64,000 nt of DNA from Anaerolineales bacterium. Lineage in GTDB: Bacteria; Chloroflexota; Anaerolineae; Anaerolineales; Villigracilaceae. The position numbers and the translations under genes are program-made. The stretch spans positions 248,001-312,000 of the forward strand of contig JACMLM010000071.1 of NCBI GenBank assembly GCA_014379595.1, in the 5' to 3' direction. The notes below the pieces were generated by a model, which was given only the letters and a program-made list of their open reading frames with translations, did not search any database and was not told the DNA's origin. Shown piece by piece: positions 35,319 through 44,983 of the stretch (position 1 is the stretch's first letter; every line of letters starts with the position of its first letter).

Positions 35319-35636
35319 TTAATCCAAATGGAAGTATTCTTCCAACTCAACAAAAGTTTCGTCAGGACGAGCGTTCGCATCGATAAAGGGGGACATGAAT
35401 TCCTGCCAGCGTGTGTTGACAGCCTTCGCAGCCATCTTTGATTGTGCTGCAGAAAGGTTTTCTTCAGTTTCAAAATAACCGAATATCAAACCATCCTCAC
35501 GCATGAATAAAGAATAATTATTCCAACCAGTCTCGCGGAGAGCATCCATCATTTCAGGCCAGACATTTTTGTGATGTTCCTTGTATTCGCTGAGTTTGTC
35601 TGCGCGGACTATGAATTGAAAGCCAACACGGTTCAT
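35319..35636 (-). CDS. rhaM: L-rhamnose mutarotase
   Basis: A 105-residue member of the RhaM family, which interconverts the alpha and beta anomers of L-rhamnose to feed the isomerase. The conserved active-site region EYKEHHKNVWPEM, then GWNNYSLF and GLIFGYFE, are all present. AGGAT before ATG 35636 supports the start. It lies 38 bp downstream of the cyclase gene and three bases before rhaB. Confidence 0.95.
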   Translation of the reverse strand: MNRVGFQFIVRADKLSEYKEHHKNVWPEMMDALRETGWNNYSLFMREDGLIFGYFETEENLSAAQSKMAAKAVNTRWQEFMSPFIDANARPDETFVELEEYFHLD

Positions 35637-35674
35637 TGCTTCACATCCTGGTTATGGGATAGATTCATTTACGC

Positions 35675-36310
35675 TTAGTCATTTGTAATAAGTATCGCTC
35701 TAGCCGGCGCGCCTTCGACCCCAACGAGTTTGAGTGGTAAACAATAAAGCATATAAAGACCCGAGTCAACCTGACTCAAGTCGAGCCCTTCAAGTGGAAT
35801 AATTCCTGCGTTTAACAAGATTTCGTGTGGCGTGACGAGGTCGTTAAACGGGGCAACTGATAAGTAATCCACACCGATCACTTTAATTTTATGATCCACC
35901 AGCCACTGTGCTCCATCTGCGCTGACCGCAACATAATCAGGGTTGAATTCTGTTATACCGTTTCTCCACAGAGAAGAATTGTGAGTTCGGATAAGGAGTC
36001 GTTCAGTGCCAGAAGATATGTTTAGCTTTTCAAAAAGATCAGCTGTCAACAAATCTGCATCCAGTGCGTGATAAACCAGTGCGGGTCCACAAAGACTCGA
36101 AAGCTCAAGTGCCTCAATTGCATTTCCCTTTCTCACAAAATGCAATGGCGCGTCAAGATGTGTGCCCGTGTGGATGCCCAAGGTTAAAGTGGATACGGTG
36201 GCAGTATCACCGTTTTCCTGATCGGAAACGCGCTGAACACTTACATTTTGGCTGTCAGGCCAAATGACCATATCAGGATGGACAGGAAGCGAAATATCAT
36301 ATATTTTCAT
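35675..36310 (-). CDS. Cyclase / kynurenine formamidase-like hydrolase
   Basis: A 211-residue metal-dependent hydrolase of the cyclase family (PF04199). The metal motif is HTGTHLDAPLHF, and GVDYLSVAP with HEILLNAGI complete the fold. Members hydrolyse formylkynurenine, isatin or other amides and lactone-like bonds; the substrate here is unknown. Its place between the enolase-superfamily dehydratase and rhaM suggests a sugar-acid or lactone intermediate, for example rhamnonolactone, but this is inference. GAGG precedes ATG 36310; the gap to the upstream gene is 20 bp. Confidence 0.8.
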   Translation of the reverse strand: MKIYDISLPVHPDMVIWPDSQNVSVQRVSDQENGDTATVSTLTLGIHTGTHLDAPLHFVRKGNAIEALELSSLCGPALVYHALDADLLTADLFEKLNISSGTERLLIRTHNSSLWRNGITEFNPDYVAVSADGAQWLVDHKIKVIGVDYLSVAPFNDLVTPHEILLNAGIIPLEGLDLSQVDSGLYMLYCLPLKLVGVEGAPARAILITND

Positions 36311-36330
36311 TTGTCAAATCCTCTTTGACA

Positions 36331-37494
36331 TCAGGCTATTTTTGCCTCTCGTTTATGCCAGTCTTCAGTAAACAAATTGAAGTGAATATTTTGGCGCGGG
36401 TATTCGCGGATGGCATCCTCGTCCACGATGACACCAAGCCCGGGTCCAGAAGGAAGCGAAAAATATCCATCCACAACCTCTGGCAATCCGGTCGCCACCT
36501 TTTTAACATGCGGATCGGCAAAATCGTTGAAGTATTCCAATATTTTAAAGTTGGATGTACAGGCGCCCAAATGCAGTGCAGCTGCGGTGGAGACCGGTCC
36601 ACCAACATTGTGAGGTGCAATAAGCATATAGTATGCATCTGCACAGGCGGCCAATTTTTTAGTGTTTAGGATTCCGCCGAAATGCGAGAGATCGGGTTGA
36701 ACAATATCGGCTGATTGAAGTTCAAATAACTCACGATATTCGTGAATTGTATGCAGTCGTTCACCGGTGGCTATTGGAATGCCTAATGGAGCAATAGCCT
36801 GAGCCACTTTTTTAAGTGCTGGAAGGTTTTCAGGCGGGACGGGTTCTTCAAACCAGCTTGGTTTGAACTGCGCCAATTCGTGTGCCATTTCAATGGCTGT
36901 AGGTGGGTTGAAACGGCCATGCATCTCAATCATGATTTCGACATCCGGTCCAACTGCCGCTCGTACAGCCTCCACCAATTCTATTGCCTTATGTTTTTCA
37001 CGGGTTGTCAATTCATATAAGCCGGCACCGAAAGGATCGAATTTGAGTGCCTGGTAGCCTCTCGCGATCACTTGTTTGGCAGCTTTGTGAAATTCTTCCG
37101 GCGTACGCTCAACTGTATACCATCCGTTGGCATATGCCTTGACCTTTTCGCGAACAGCGCCCCCCAATAATCGATATACGGGTTGACCCACAGATTTTCC
37201 AATGATGTCCCAGCAGGCCATCTCAATCAATGCAATTCCCGTCATGGTTGTTTCTCCAGCCCGGGCATAGTCTTCTCGGAACATACGGTGTACCAGACCT
37301 TCTATATTGAAAGGGTCCTCGCCCAGCACATATCGTGGAACTGCCTCGCTTAAATATCCATTGACTGAGTCTGTGCGATTGACCGCTCTTGCTTCTCCGT
37401 AGCCGATCAAACCTTCATCTGTGTCAACACGAACAAATGTAATATTGCGCCAGGGAGTGCCCATCACAAGTGGAGTTACCTTTGATATTTTCAT
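36331..37494 (-). CDS. Enolase-superfamily sugar-acid dehydratase
   Basis: A 387-residue mandelate racemase/muconate lactonising enzyme superfamily protein. ALKFDPFG holds the K-x-D type base, IEMHGRF and EEPVPPEN the metal ligands, ATGERL the third acidic ligand and LIAPHNVGGP the catalytic His. This set fits acid-sugar dehydratases of the galactonate/rhamnonate type better than epimerases. In a rhamnose locus it may dehydrate L-rhamnonate or a related aldonic acid, which would be a second, oxidative route beside RhaA-RhaB. AGGAG precedes ATG 37494. Confidence 0.82.
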   Translation of the reverse strand: MKISKVTPLVMGTPWRNITFVRVDTDEGLIGYGEARAVNRTDSVNGYLSEAVPRYVLGEDPFNIEGLVHRMFREDYARAGETTMTGIALIEMACWDIIGKSVGQPVYRLLGGAVREKVKAYANGWYTVERTPEEFHKAAKQVIARGYQALKFDPFGAGLYELTTREKHKAIELVEAVRAAVGPDVEIMIEMHGRFNPPTAIEMAHELAQFKPSWFEEPVPPENLPALKKVAQAIAPLGIPIATGERLHTIHEYRELFELQSADIVQPDLSHFGGILNTKKLAACADAYYMLIAPHNVGGPVSTAAALHLGACTSNFKILEYFNDFADPHVKKVATGLPEVVDGYFSLPSGPGLGVIVDEDAIREYPRQNIHFNLFTEDWHKREAKIA

Positions 37495-37572
37495 ATTGAT
37501 TCTCCTGATTCCAAAAAACAGTAAAACTATCTGGGCAAACGTACTGAACTCATAAAAGACATCTTGGATTCT

Positions 37573-40257
37573 TTATTTGGCAGTAAAGTGATATTCGCCG
37601 GAGCCAATTTTGTATACCGCTACACCTTCTTCACGCCGTATCAGCTTAACGTCAGAAACATCATCAACAGGCTTGTTCAATTCGTAAATCGAAGCAGAAG
37701 ACGATACTGGGATTGAGATTGTGGCATGAGTGTTGGCGGGGATGCTGATCTTCCATTCAAATATATTGTTTTCGAGTTTCCAGGCACTGCGAATTAACCC
37801 ATAAAGTGAAATTAATTCAGCACTGGCCCTCGTTAGCCCGCCGCCTGGTTTCGGCTGCATTACGATGTGTTTATATCCCGGCTCGTTTGGGTCGAGGTCG
37901 ATGCCGCCGATGACGGCATACATCCACGCGCCGATCGCGCCATAGGCATAATGATTAAACGAATTCATGCTGGGGGTTTGAAAACCCTTATCATGGGTCC
38001 ATGCGTCCCATCGTTCCCAAATAGTGGTAGCACCCTGGGTTACTGAATATAGCCAGGATGGCCAGGTGGTTTGATGTAGCAGATCATAGGCCGTATCGAC
38101 ATGTCCATTTTCACTTAATACCCAGTTGATATAAGGCGTGCCAACAAATCCAGTGCTCAGGTGGTTGCCCCGCTTTTTTATATCTTCCACCAGTGCATCC
38201 ACCGCAACCTGTCGAAGCGACTCGGGCAATAGATTAAAGTGCAGGGCAAGAATGTAGCCGGTTTGAGTTTCAGTAGTGAGCTTGCCGTTCGGCAGGACGA
38301 AGCGGTCGCAGAACGCGGTGTTGATATCGTGCGCCAGCGCGTAATACCGATCCGCTTCTTCGTATTTTCCAAGTTTTGCTGAGATACCTGCGAAGAGTTT
38401 GGTGCTATATGCAAAGAAAGCCGTGGCGATCAGTTCCTTAGGCGTGGCGCCTTCCCGTCCATCACTGCCATCCAGTGCGAGCCAGTCGCCAAAGCCTTTC
38501 CAGCCATCGTAGCCTTCATAACAGCGGATGTGATCGCGGCTGGTGGCGATTAAGAATTCAATGAATAACTTCATCGAGTCATATTGCGCTGCCAACAGAT
38601 CCTGGTCAGCGTAACAGAGGTGGATCGTCCACGGACAGATGACGCCCGCATCTGCCCAGGCTGGTCCGCCATCGATCGTAGGCCAGGCTCCAGGGTTGGG
38701 AGCCACAGCCGGGAAGCCGCCCTCCGGCGATTGCGAATCCTTTAGATCGTTCAACCATTTCGTGAAGAACCCAGCGACGCTCATGTTGAAAGCAGAGGTG
38801 CGGACAAATACTTGGGCATCCCCTGTCCACCCCAATCTTTCATCACGTTGCGGACAATCGGTGGGCACATCTACAAAGTTGCCTTTTTGTCCCCAGAGGA
38901 TATTGTGCTGAAGCTGGTTGATGCGCGGGTCTGAACATTCGAATGTTCCTGTAACGGGTGTGTCCGAATGAACGACGACACCCGTCACCATATCGGCTGT
39001 GACCGTGCCTACGTATCCGCTTAACTCTACGTACCGGAAGCCATGAAAAGTAAAACGGGGCTCCCACGTTTCTTCACCGTCGCCGCGCAGGGTGTAGTGA
39101 TCGATGTTGCGGGCGGTGCGCAGATTTTCGGTATAAAGTGTTCCATCAGGTTTGAGTACTTCAGCATATTTGAGAGTGATCGTCTTGCCTGCGGCGCCGC
39201 TGACTTTGATACGCACCCAACCGACCATGTTCTGACCCATGTCGATGATCCAGCGCGATTGGGTATATTCGTGATTTTCGATCACCTTCACGGGTTTCAA
39301 TTCTTCCTGACGGCGCACGGTCGGACCATTGGTAGCGACTAGTTCCGCGGAGTCGTGTTTCAATGCTAGCGCGGCTCGCCAATCTGTGTCGTCGAAATCG
39401 GGGCGGTCCCAACCGGGATTTTCGCGACGGGCATCGTAACTCTCGCCCATTAAGCTGTCGGATTCGAGCACAGGTCCTGTATTTACTTTCCAGGTGGTAT
39501 CGGTTGGGACGACCGTGGTGTTGCCATCCACGTCAGTTACGATCAGTTGCGCCAACAAACTAGGTCGGTCGATATAACGTTGCCGTCCGACCCATGCCAC
39601 GTTGCCCACTGCCCAACCGTCGCCCAGGATGGCGCCGATGGCATTGCCTCCTGCTTGCAACAGAGATGTGACATCATATACCTGATATTGCACACGCTTT
39701 TTGTAATCGGTCCAACCGGGGGTGAAGACATCCTCCCCAATCAGCTGACCGTTCACGTAACATTCATAGAAGCCGAGCGCGGTGATATACAAACGTGCCA
39801 GCGCGACCGGTTTTGTGAGCGCAAACTCTTTCCTGAGATATGGCGATGGAGAGGCGGTTCGTGGTCCGCCGTAAAAGGACGCGCCAATCCACCCTCCCTG
39901 CCAGTCAACGCGATTCAGAAGTCCGATTTCCCACCAAGCCGATTCGCTGTCCGCCTGATTCCCGGCGTTATCCCACACAGTCACTTTCCAGAAAACCTTT
40001 TGCCCTGATGCAAGCGGCGCGCCCGCGTAGCGAACGTGAGTGGACGTGTCTGCTTCGACACGCCCGCTATCCCACAGTAAGTTAGAGTATTCCATAAGCG
40101 CTTTTTCCGAGCGCGCTACGAGGATACGATAAGCAATTTGAACAACTCCGCGACGGGCACTCTCCAGTTCCCAACTCAGGCGGGGTTGGGTGACATCAAT
40201 TCCCAAAGGGTTTTTTCGATATTCACAATACATTGATCCAATAGAAAGTAAAGACAT
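37573..40257 (-). CDS. Alpha-L-rhamnosidase (GH78)
   Basis: An 894-residue glycoside hydrolase of family 78, which releases terminal L-rhamnose from plant glycosides or pectic chains. The N-terminal part (about 1-340) holds Fn3-like and rhamnosidase N domains (NPLGIDVTQPRLSWE, YITALGFYECYVNG). The six-hairpin catalytic domain carries DCPQRDERLGWTGDAQVF with the catalytic acidic residues, and a beta-sandwich domain ends the protein. No signal peptide is seen, so it is probably cytoplasmic and acts on imported oligosaccharides. The start is at ATG 40257, since GGAG lies five bases upstream; a GTG at 40263 is less likely. Confidence 0.93.
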   Translation of the reverse strand: MSLLSIGSMYCEYRKNPLGIDVTQPRLSWELESARRGVVQIAYRILVARSEKALMEYSNLLWDSGRVEADTSTHVRYAGAPLASGQKVFWKVTVWDNAGNQADSESAWWEIGLLNRVDWQGGWIGASFYGGPRTASPSPYLRKEFALTKPVALARLYITALGFYECYVNGQLIGEDVFTPGWTDYKKRVQYQVYDVTSLLQAGGNAIGAILGDGWAVGNVAWVGRQRYIDRPSLLAQLIVTDVDGNTTVVPTDTTWKVNTGPVLESDSLMGESYDARRENPGWDRPDFDDTDWRAALALKHDSAELVATNGPTVRRQEELKPVKVIENHEYTQSRWIIDMGQNMVGWVRIKVSGAAGKTITLKYAEVLKPDGTLYTENLRTARNIDHYTLRGDGEETWEPRFTFHGFRYVELSGYVGTVTADMVTGVVVHSDTPVTGTFECSDPRINQLQHNILWGQKGNFVDVPTDCPQRDERLGWTGDAQVFVRTSAFNMSVAGFFTKWLNDLKDSQSPEGGFPAVAPNPGAWPTIDGGPAWADAGVICPWTIHLCYADQDLLAAQYDSMKLFIEFLIATSRDHIRCYEGYDGWKGFGDWLALDGSDGREGATPKELIATAFFAYSTKLFAGISAKLGKYEEADRYYALAHDINTAFCDRFVLPNGKLTTETQTGYILALHFNLLPESLRQVAVDALVEDIKKRGNHLSTGFVGTPYINWVLSENGHVDTAYDLLHQTTWPSWLYSVTQGATTIWERWDAWTHDKGFQTPSMNSFNHYAYGAIGAWMYAVIGGIDLDPNEPGYKHIVMQPKPGGGLTRASAELISLYGLIRSAWKLENNIFEWKISIPANTHATISIPVSSSASIYELNKPVDDVSDVKLIRREEGVAVYKIGSGEYHFTAK

Positions 40258-40415
40258 TTTCACTCCATAGTAATTAGAGATTAGACAATCAGTTCAAGAG
40301 GCGGGTCAAGAGAAGCGGTAAATTAATTAGCAGTCTGTTCATGAAGTGCAAGTTGAGGAGGGAGACGGCGATCCGCCTCTGGAATGAGCATAATATTTTC
40401 CAAAGGCCAATAATT

Positions 40416-41375
40416 TTACGGCAGGCTTTCACCTCGACCCGCAAGGAATAACTGATACCACTCTTCACGGGTTAGGTTTATGTGTTCTCCTTCGCAAGCA
40501 GCCAGGATTCGCTGCGAGCGGGTAGTTCCAGGCAAAGGTTGAATCTGAGCCGGGTGACGCAGGATCCATGCAATCAGAATTGCTTCAGGATGTACGCCTT
40601 TTTCCAACGCCATTTGTGTCACCAAGTCTGCTGTTTTTTGAATGTGCGCACTATGATGAGTGCGAGGCTTACTTGTAAGTTTACCGGCAGCGAGCGGCGC
40701 CCATGCTTGAAGGGTGATGTCATGCAAACGACAATATTCGATCACGCCCTCATTTCTTGTAAGCCGTAAATTGTTTTGATTGAACAAAATGCCTTCATCA
40801 AGCATGTGGGGATGAATGAGATTAAATTCCACTTGATTGACCACGATGGGTTGATTTAAGTACTTTCGTAAAAGGTCCATTTGCGCTGCTGTCTGGTTAC
40901 TGACTCCAAACCAGCGCACCTTTCCCGAATTCTTTAATTCATCAAAGGCACGAGCTACCTCTTCAGGCTCCACCAGCGGATCGGGGCGATGGAGCAGGAG
41001 CACATCGATGTAATCAGTTTGAAGGCGTCTTAGACTGCCTTCCACCGACGCAATGATGTGTTCATAGGAAAAATCAAAGCGGTGCGGTGGATCAAAACGG
41101 ATCCCGCATTTAGTTTGCAAATAAATCTCCTGGCGCAAATGCGGAGTATCAACCCAGAGGTCAGCGAAGGCTTCTTCAGATTTGCCATTGCAATAAATAT
41201 CGGCATGGTCGAAAAAGTTAATACCAGCACCCAGGGCCGTTCTTATAGACTCCATGGCGCTCTTACGGATTGAGTCATTAAGGGGAGTAGCATCCCACGA
41301 ACCGCCTATGGACATGGCTCCATAACCGATTCGTGAAACTTGTAGATCTGATGTTCCCAATTGATAAGTCTGCAT
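40416..41375 (-). CDS. Aldo/keto reductase
   Basis: A 319-residue aldo/keto reductase of the YdhF-like group. The catalytic tetrad is visible as D and Y in FFDHADIYC, K in QTKCGI and H in LLHRPDP, with the NADPH-binding end PLPGTTRSQRI. It reduces or oxidises sugar aldehydes; the substrate is unknown. In this place it may act on rhamnose, lactaldehyde or a glycoside. It lies between the permease genes (117 bp) and the rhamnosidase (158 bp), so it may be part of one long transcript or start a new one. Confidence 0.88.
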   Translation of the reverse strand: MQTYQLGTSDLQVSRIGYGAMSIGGSWDATPLNDSIRKSAMESIRTALGAGINFFDHADIYCNGKSEEAFADLWVDTPHLRQEIYLQTKCGIRFDPPHRFDFSYEHIIASVEGSLRRLQTDYIDVLLLHRPDPLVEPEEVARAFDELKNSGKVRWFGVSNQTAAQMDLLRKYLNQPIVVNQVEFNLIHPHMLDEGILFNQNNLRLTRNEGVIEYCRLHDITLQAWAPLAAGKLTSKPRTHHSAHIQKTADLVTQMALEKGVHPEAILIAWILRHPAQIQPLPGTTRSQRILAACEGEHINLTREEWYQLFLAGRGESLP

Positions 41376-41492
41376 AGTAGTCGGTGTTCCTGTCGCTCTT
41401 CAGCGCTTGATCTGGTGATTTGCTCCATACGCAAGGATCTAAACAGTGGCTTCCCTGAATATCGAGATGTGCTCACAGAACGAAATTTGGCA

Positions 41493-42320
41493 TTATCCTT
41501 TCACAGCGCCAGCTGTAAGTCCGGCGACGATTTGACGGTTGAAGAAGAGGAAGATCACGAGAGGTGGAATGGTAATTAGTAGAATGTTCATAAAGAGCAG
41601 ATTGTAGGATGTGTCGAACTGACTCTGGAAATTGTATAAGGTGAGTTGCACCGTTACGTTCTTGTTTCCGGGCAAATAATAGAGGGGATTAGTAAAATCG
41701 TTGAAAATCGCCACCGATTGCACCACGATCACTGTGCTTACGACCGGTTTCAGAAGTGGAAGGATGATCTCAAAAAATAATCTGAAAGGTCCTGCGCCAT
41801 CCATTATTGCAGCTTCATCGAGTTCCCGTGGAATTGTGGCGACAAAGGCGCGGAACAATAGTACTGAGAATGACAACCCATAAGCAACTTCTATAAAGAT
41901 CATTCCATGCATTGTTTTGAACATCTTAATACCCTGTAACAACCAAATGGTTGGCACCACAGCGGGTGGAATGATAAGCCCCGCTAGGACGAAGAAGTTG
42001 ACCAGCCCGGTCCATTTGGAGGGATGGCGTTGCAGAACAAACCCGGCCATCGCGCCTAAAATCACCAAAAGCGTTACGCTAGTAACGGTCAGAATCACGC
42101 TGTTCAGGAAGGCGGTCAATAACATATAGTTGCGGGTTTGAATGACTTCAACAAGATTGTCCCAGAAGTGATACGTGGTCGGTAGGGTAAAACTGCGTAG
42201 GGAGGCTTCTTTGCGATCTTTGAGTGCCATCAATAGAATGAAGGTGAAAGGCACCAGAAAGACCACACTCGAGAGCAGGATGGCAGATCCGCTGATTAGA
42301 TACCTACGTGCCGCGCTCAT
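41493..42320 (-). CDS. Carbohydrate ABC transporter permease (MalG-like)
   Basis: A 275-residue inner-membrane permease with six predicted helices and the EAA loop IPRELDEAAIMDGAGPFRLFFEIILP that docks on the ATPase. It partners with the permease 42317-43216, overlapped by four bases, and the lipoprotein 43288-44661. No ATPase gene lies in the locus, so a shared MsmX/UgpC-type ATPase elsewhere must energise it. The context suggests rhamnose or rhamno-oligosaccharides as substrate. Confidence 0.92.
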   Translation of the reverse strand: MSAARRYLISGSAILLSSVVFLVPFTFILLMALKDRKEASLRSFTLPTTYHFWDNLVEVIQTRNYMLLTAFLNSVILTVTSVTLLVILGAMAGFVLQRHPSKWTGLVNFFVLAGLIIPPAVVPTIWLLQGIKMFKTMHGMIFIEVAYGLSFSVLLFRAFVATIPRELDEAAIMDGAGPFRLFFEIILPLLKPVVSTVIVVQSVAIFNDFTNPLYYLPGNKNVTVQLTLYNFQSQFDTSYNLLFMNILLITIPPLVIFLFFNRQIVAGLTAGAVKG

Positions 42321-43216
42321 AGCTCGACCTCCCGCTTGTTGAGGAAAGCCGAAAGCGGCACGATGATAGCTGCCACCAAAACAATCAATACAACATTGCC
42401 TGCTGTGGAGAGTCCGTAAAAACCCGCCTGATATTGTTTGTAGATGACAGACGCGATCACGTCAGTGGTGAAACCCGGTCCGCCGCGTGTCATAGACCAA
42501 ATGAGGTCGAAAGACCTAAGTCCTCCGATCAAGCTCAAAATAATTACGGTGAACGTCGCCGGACGCGCTAAGGGGAGCGTGATATTCCAAAACTGCTGGA
42601 ACGAACTGGCACCGTCAATCTCCGAAGCCTCATAATACTCAATGGGAATGGCATTAATCCCAGCGATATAAATCACAGTAGCAAGCCCAACGCCCTTCCA
42701 AACATCCACTAGCGCAACCGATAGCAGGGCAAAGCGCGGGTCGGTTAACCAGGCGGGTCCTTTGACGCCCAACAGCTCCAAGGTCTCATTGATGAAGCCC
42801 TGTGTGGGGTGCATCAGCGCTGTGAACGTGATGCCAACGCCCACCGTGCTCACCAGTACCGGAAAAAATACAACCGACCGCAAATAGTCGCGGGCGACGA
42901 TCTGTGAAGTGAGGAACACACCAAGCATCATGCCTAACACCACCTTCATCCCGGAGGTCACTACACCATAGATGAGCGAATTTCTTAATCCCTGAAAAAG
43001 GAACGGTTCTTTGAAGAATTGGCTATAGTTATCCAGCCCAATGAATACCGCGTCGAACAGAGTCCAACGGGTGAGGCTGAAAAAAAGCGATGCAATTGTG
43101 GGGAAGAGAAAGAACACAAAGAATATGACTCCCGCCGGAAGGTAGAACCACACAGGATAGGAGGATGTCATCCAGCGTTTGAACGGGATTCTTGGGGTTG
43201 CTTCAATACTTTTCAT
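42317..43216 (-). CDS. Carbohydrate ABC transporter permease (MalF-like)
   Basis: A 299-residue permease with six predicted helices and the EAA loop IPIEYYEASEIDGASSFQQF. The start is placed at ATG 43216 (MKSIEATPRIPFKRW) with GAGG about ten bases upstream; the longer frame would run through the intergenic hairpin. It forms the heterodimeric channel with the MalG-like protein. The hairpin between the lipoprotein gene and this one probably lowers permease expression relative to the binding protein, as is usual in such operons. Confidence 0.92.
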   Translation of the reverse strand: MKSIEATPRIPFKRWMTSSYPVWFYLPAGVIFFVFFLFPTIASLFFSLTRWTLFDAVFIGLDNYSQFFKEPFLFQGLRNSLIYGVVTSGMKVVLGMMLGVFLTSQIVARDYLRSVVFFPVLVSTVGVGITFTALMHPTQGFINETLELLGVKGPAWLTDPRFALLSVALVDVWKGVGLATVIYIAGINAIPIEYYEASEIDGASSFQQFWNITLPLARPATFTVIILSLIGGLRSFDLIWSMTRGGPGFTTDVIASVIYKQYQAGFYGLSTAGNVVLIVLVAAIIVPLSAFLNKREVEL

Positions 43217-43236
43217 CACAGTTGCGCCTCTATGTA

Positions 43237-43272
43237 ACCGGGTCTCTGTCCCCAAAAGAACAGAGACCCGGT
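43237..43272 (-). promoter_or_regulatory. Intercistronic hairpin between binding protein and permease genes
   Basis: Perfect 13-bp arms ACCGGGTCTCTGT and its complement surround a 10-base loop. It lies 15 bp after the stop of the lipoprotein gene and 20 bp before the permease start, with no T-run, so it is more likely an RNA-stabilising or attenuating stem than a full terminator. Confidence 0.65.
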
Positions 43273-43287
43273 CTTGAAAGTGTGTGT

Positions 43288-44661
43288 CTACCAGCCTGGC
43301 AGACCGAGTTGCTGCGCCTGTTTCTCAACATCCAGATCATAAAGCGCGGCTGCATCAGCCGCTGTACGAATGCCAGAACCGACTTCTACGGTAATTTGCT
43401 CGAGTGACGGACCCTTGATCGGCGAGAGAAACTCGAGAGCAGGAGCCGTGGCTCCATCAATTTGGAAATAAGGAAGAAGGTCCGCAACGGCAGGGGGCAC
43501 GTCTGCAGGCAATTCACAACCTTTGATAAGATATGGGCCTGTCGCTCCGTTCGCAGCAGACCTCGCATCACAACCTTCGGTGCTGGCCAGGAATGCGACA
43601 AAGAGTTTGGCCTCGTCGGGGTGGCTGGTACCTTTGTAAATATAGACTGCGGCAGGCATCCAAACTGTCAGTCCGTTCTTGGCCGCATCGTCGCCAGGCA
43701 TTGCGAAGAAACCCACGTCTGCAAGATTATCTGGGTAGTCCTGCGCGATGCCTCCTATAGCGAAAGTTAACATGGGATAGTGGGCGCCTTCGCCTAATGC
43801 CACCATACGAACGCCATCAGAAAACTGTGCGGAGGCATAATCCTCGTTGAGATAGCCACCTTTGAATATCTCTTCCTGACGTTCGAAACTCCTAAGCGCA
43901 GCTGGAGTAGTTGCATATTTGGCCTGGTTGGCGGTATATTTTTCTGCAAAGTCCGGCACAGCGGCTTGCACATTGTAATAATCTGCAAGTACAAAGAGTT
44001 GGCTAGTCCATGTTTCGCCAAAAGTTTGGATTACGGCAACCTTACCTGCCTGCTTGATCGCTTCGTTATTGGCCATGAATTCTTCCCAGGATTTAGGAAC
44101 CGATAAGCCAAGTTCGGCATAGATTTTCTTGTTGTAAAGTATGCCTCCACCCATGGCAGCTTCTTCAGGCGCTCCGTAGATTCGGCCACCTGCTGTTACC
44201 GTAGGTTTAAAAGAATCGATAATATTAGCCTGAAATGCTTCATCGGTGAGATCAAGGAGATTTTCCTGGGGGTTTAACGCCTGGAACAACGACCCGGCAT
44301 TGTAGCGAAACACGTCAGACATCTCACTAGTGGCAAGCCGAGTCTTGACAAGATTGTCTCCATCTGAACCACCGGGATGGGTTTCCAGTTCAACCTTGAT
44401 TCCCGGGTTTGCGGCTTCGAATGCAGCGATTTGATTCTCTGCAGAAGCGACATTAGTTGGATTATCGTCTATGTAGTAAGTAATAGTGACCACCTCAGCA
44501 GGTTCTGTTGCAACTGGAGCGTCGGTCGCCGCGGGGGCGTCTGTTGTGGCTAGAGCCTCCGTCGCAGCGGGTGCTTCAATTGCCCCAGGAGAGCAGGCTG
44601 CCAATAGTCCCAATAAGCATAGTATGTTTATAACATTATAGAAAAAACGATTTTTTTTCAT
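43288..44661 (-). CDS. Sugar-binding lipoprotein of an ABC importer
   Basis: A 457-residue extracellular solute-binding protein of family 1. Residues 1-23 are a lipoprotein signal ending in the lipobox LLAAC; a Thr/Ala/Asp/Pro linker follows to about residue 58, then the two-lobe binding fold (ITYYIDDNPT, AAFEAANPGIKVELE, GILYNKKIYAELGL). It captures the sugar on the outer side of the membrane and passes it to the two permeases downstream. GGAGGAGAT before ATG 44661 is a very strong ribosome binding site, fitting a protein needed in excess. Confidence 0.93.
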   Translation of the reverse strand: MKKNRFFYNVINILCLLGLLAACSPGAIEAPAATEALATTDAPAATDAPVATEPAEVVTITYYIDDNPTNVASAENQIAAFEAANPGIKVELETHPGGSDGDNLVKTRLATSEMSDVFRYNAGSLFQALNPQENLLDLTDEAFQANIIDSFKPTVTAGGRIYGAPEEAAMGGGILYNKKIYAELGLSVPKSWEEFMANNEAIKQAGKVAVIQTFGETWTSQLFVLADYYNVQAAVPDFAEKYTANQAKYATTPAALRSFERQEEIFKGGYLNEDYASAQFSDGVRMVALGEGAHYPMLTFAIGGIAQDYPDNLADVGFFAMPGDDAAKNGLTVWMPAAVYIYKGTSHPDEAKLFVAFLASTEGCDARSAANGATGPYLIKGCELPADVPPAVADLLPYFQIDGATAPALEFLSPIKGPSLEQITVEVGSGIRTAADAAALYDLDVEKQAQQLGLPGW

Positions 44662-44983
44662 TATTATCTCCTCCGAGATTATTGTGAGTGTCTAAATGGT
44701 AAATATGATATAAAATTGAAATAGCGGCACACATCATCTTGTCATAGGCAGGTTTCCTTTTCATAAGAGTTTGGTATCTTACGCCTAGTAGAACTAACTC
44801 AGAAACGAAATGGCAATTCTCCACTTGATAAACTGCTTGTTCCTGATCTTCCATGATCTCTAGGGACTTGCAGTTGGTGTGTGCCGCTTATTGCGGCGGT
44901 TCCTGCCAAATCGCAACTCACAAAACCAAACGTACAGATGTTATCAATGATGAAGTTCATGAATATTAAAAGCAAAATGCAAT
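44662..44983. other. 322-bp upstream region of the rhamnose transporter operon
   Basis: No gene. It should carry the promoter of the importer and catabolic genes. A terminator of the DeoR-type gene sits at its right edge. The GTTGA motif found upstream of the regulator (45786-45810) has no clear triple copy here, although single TTGA words occur, so the regulator's action on this promoter is not shown. Confidence 0.5.
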
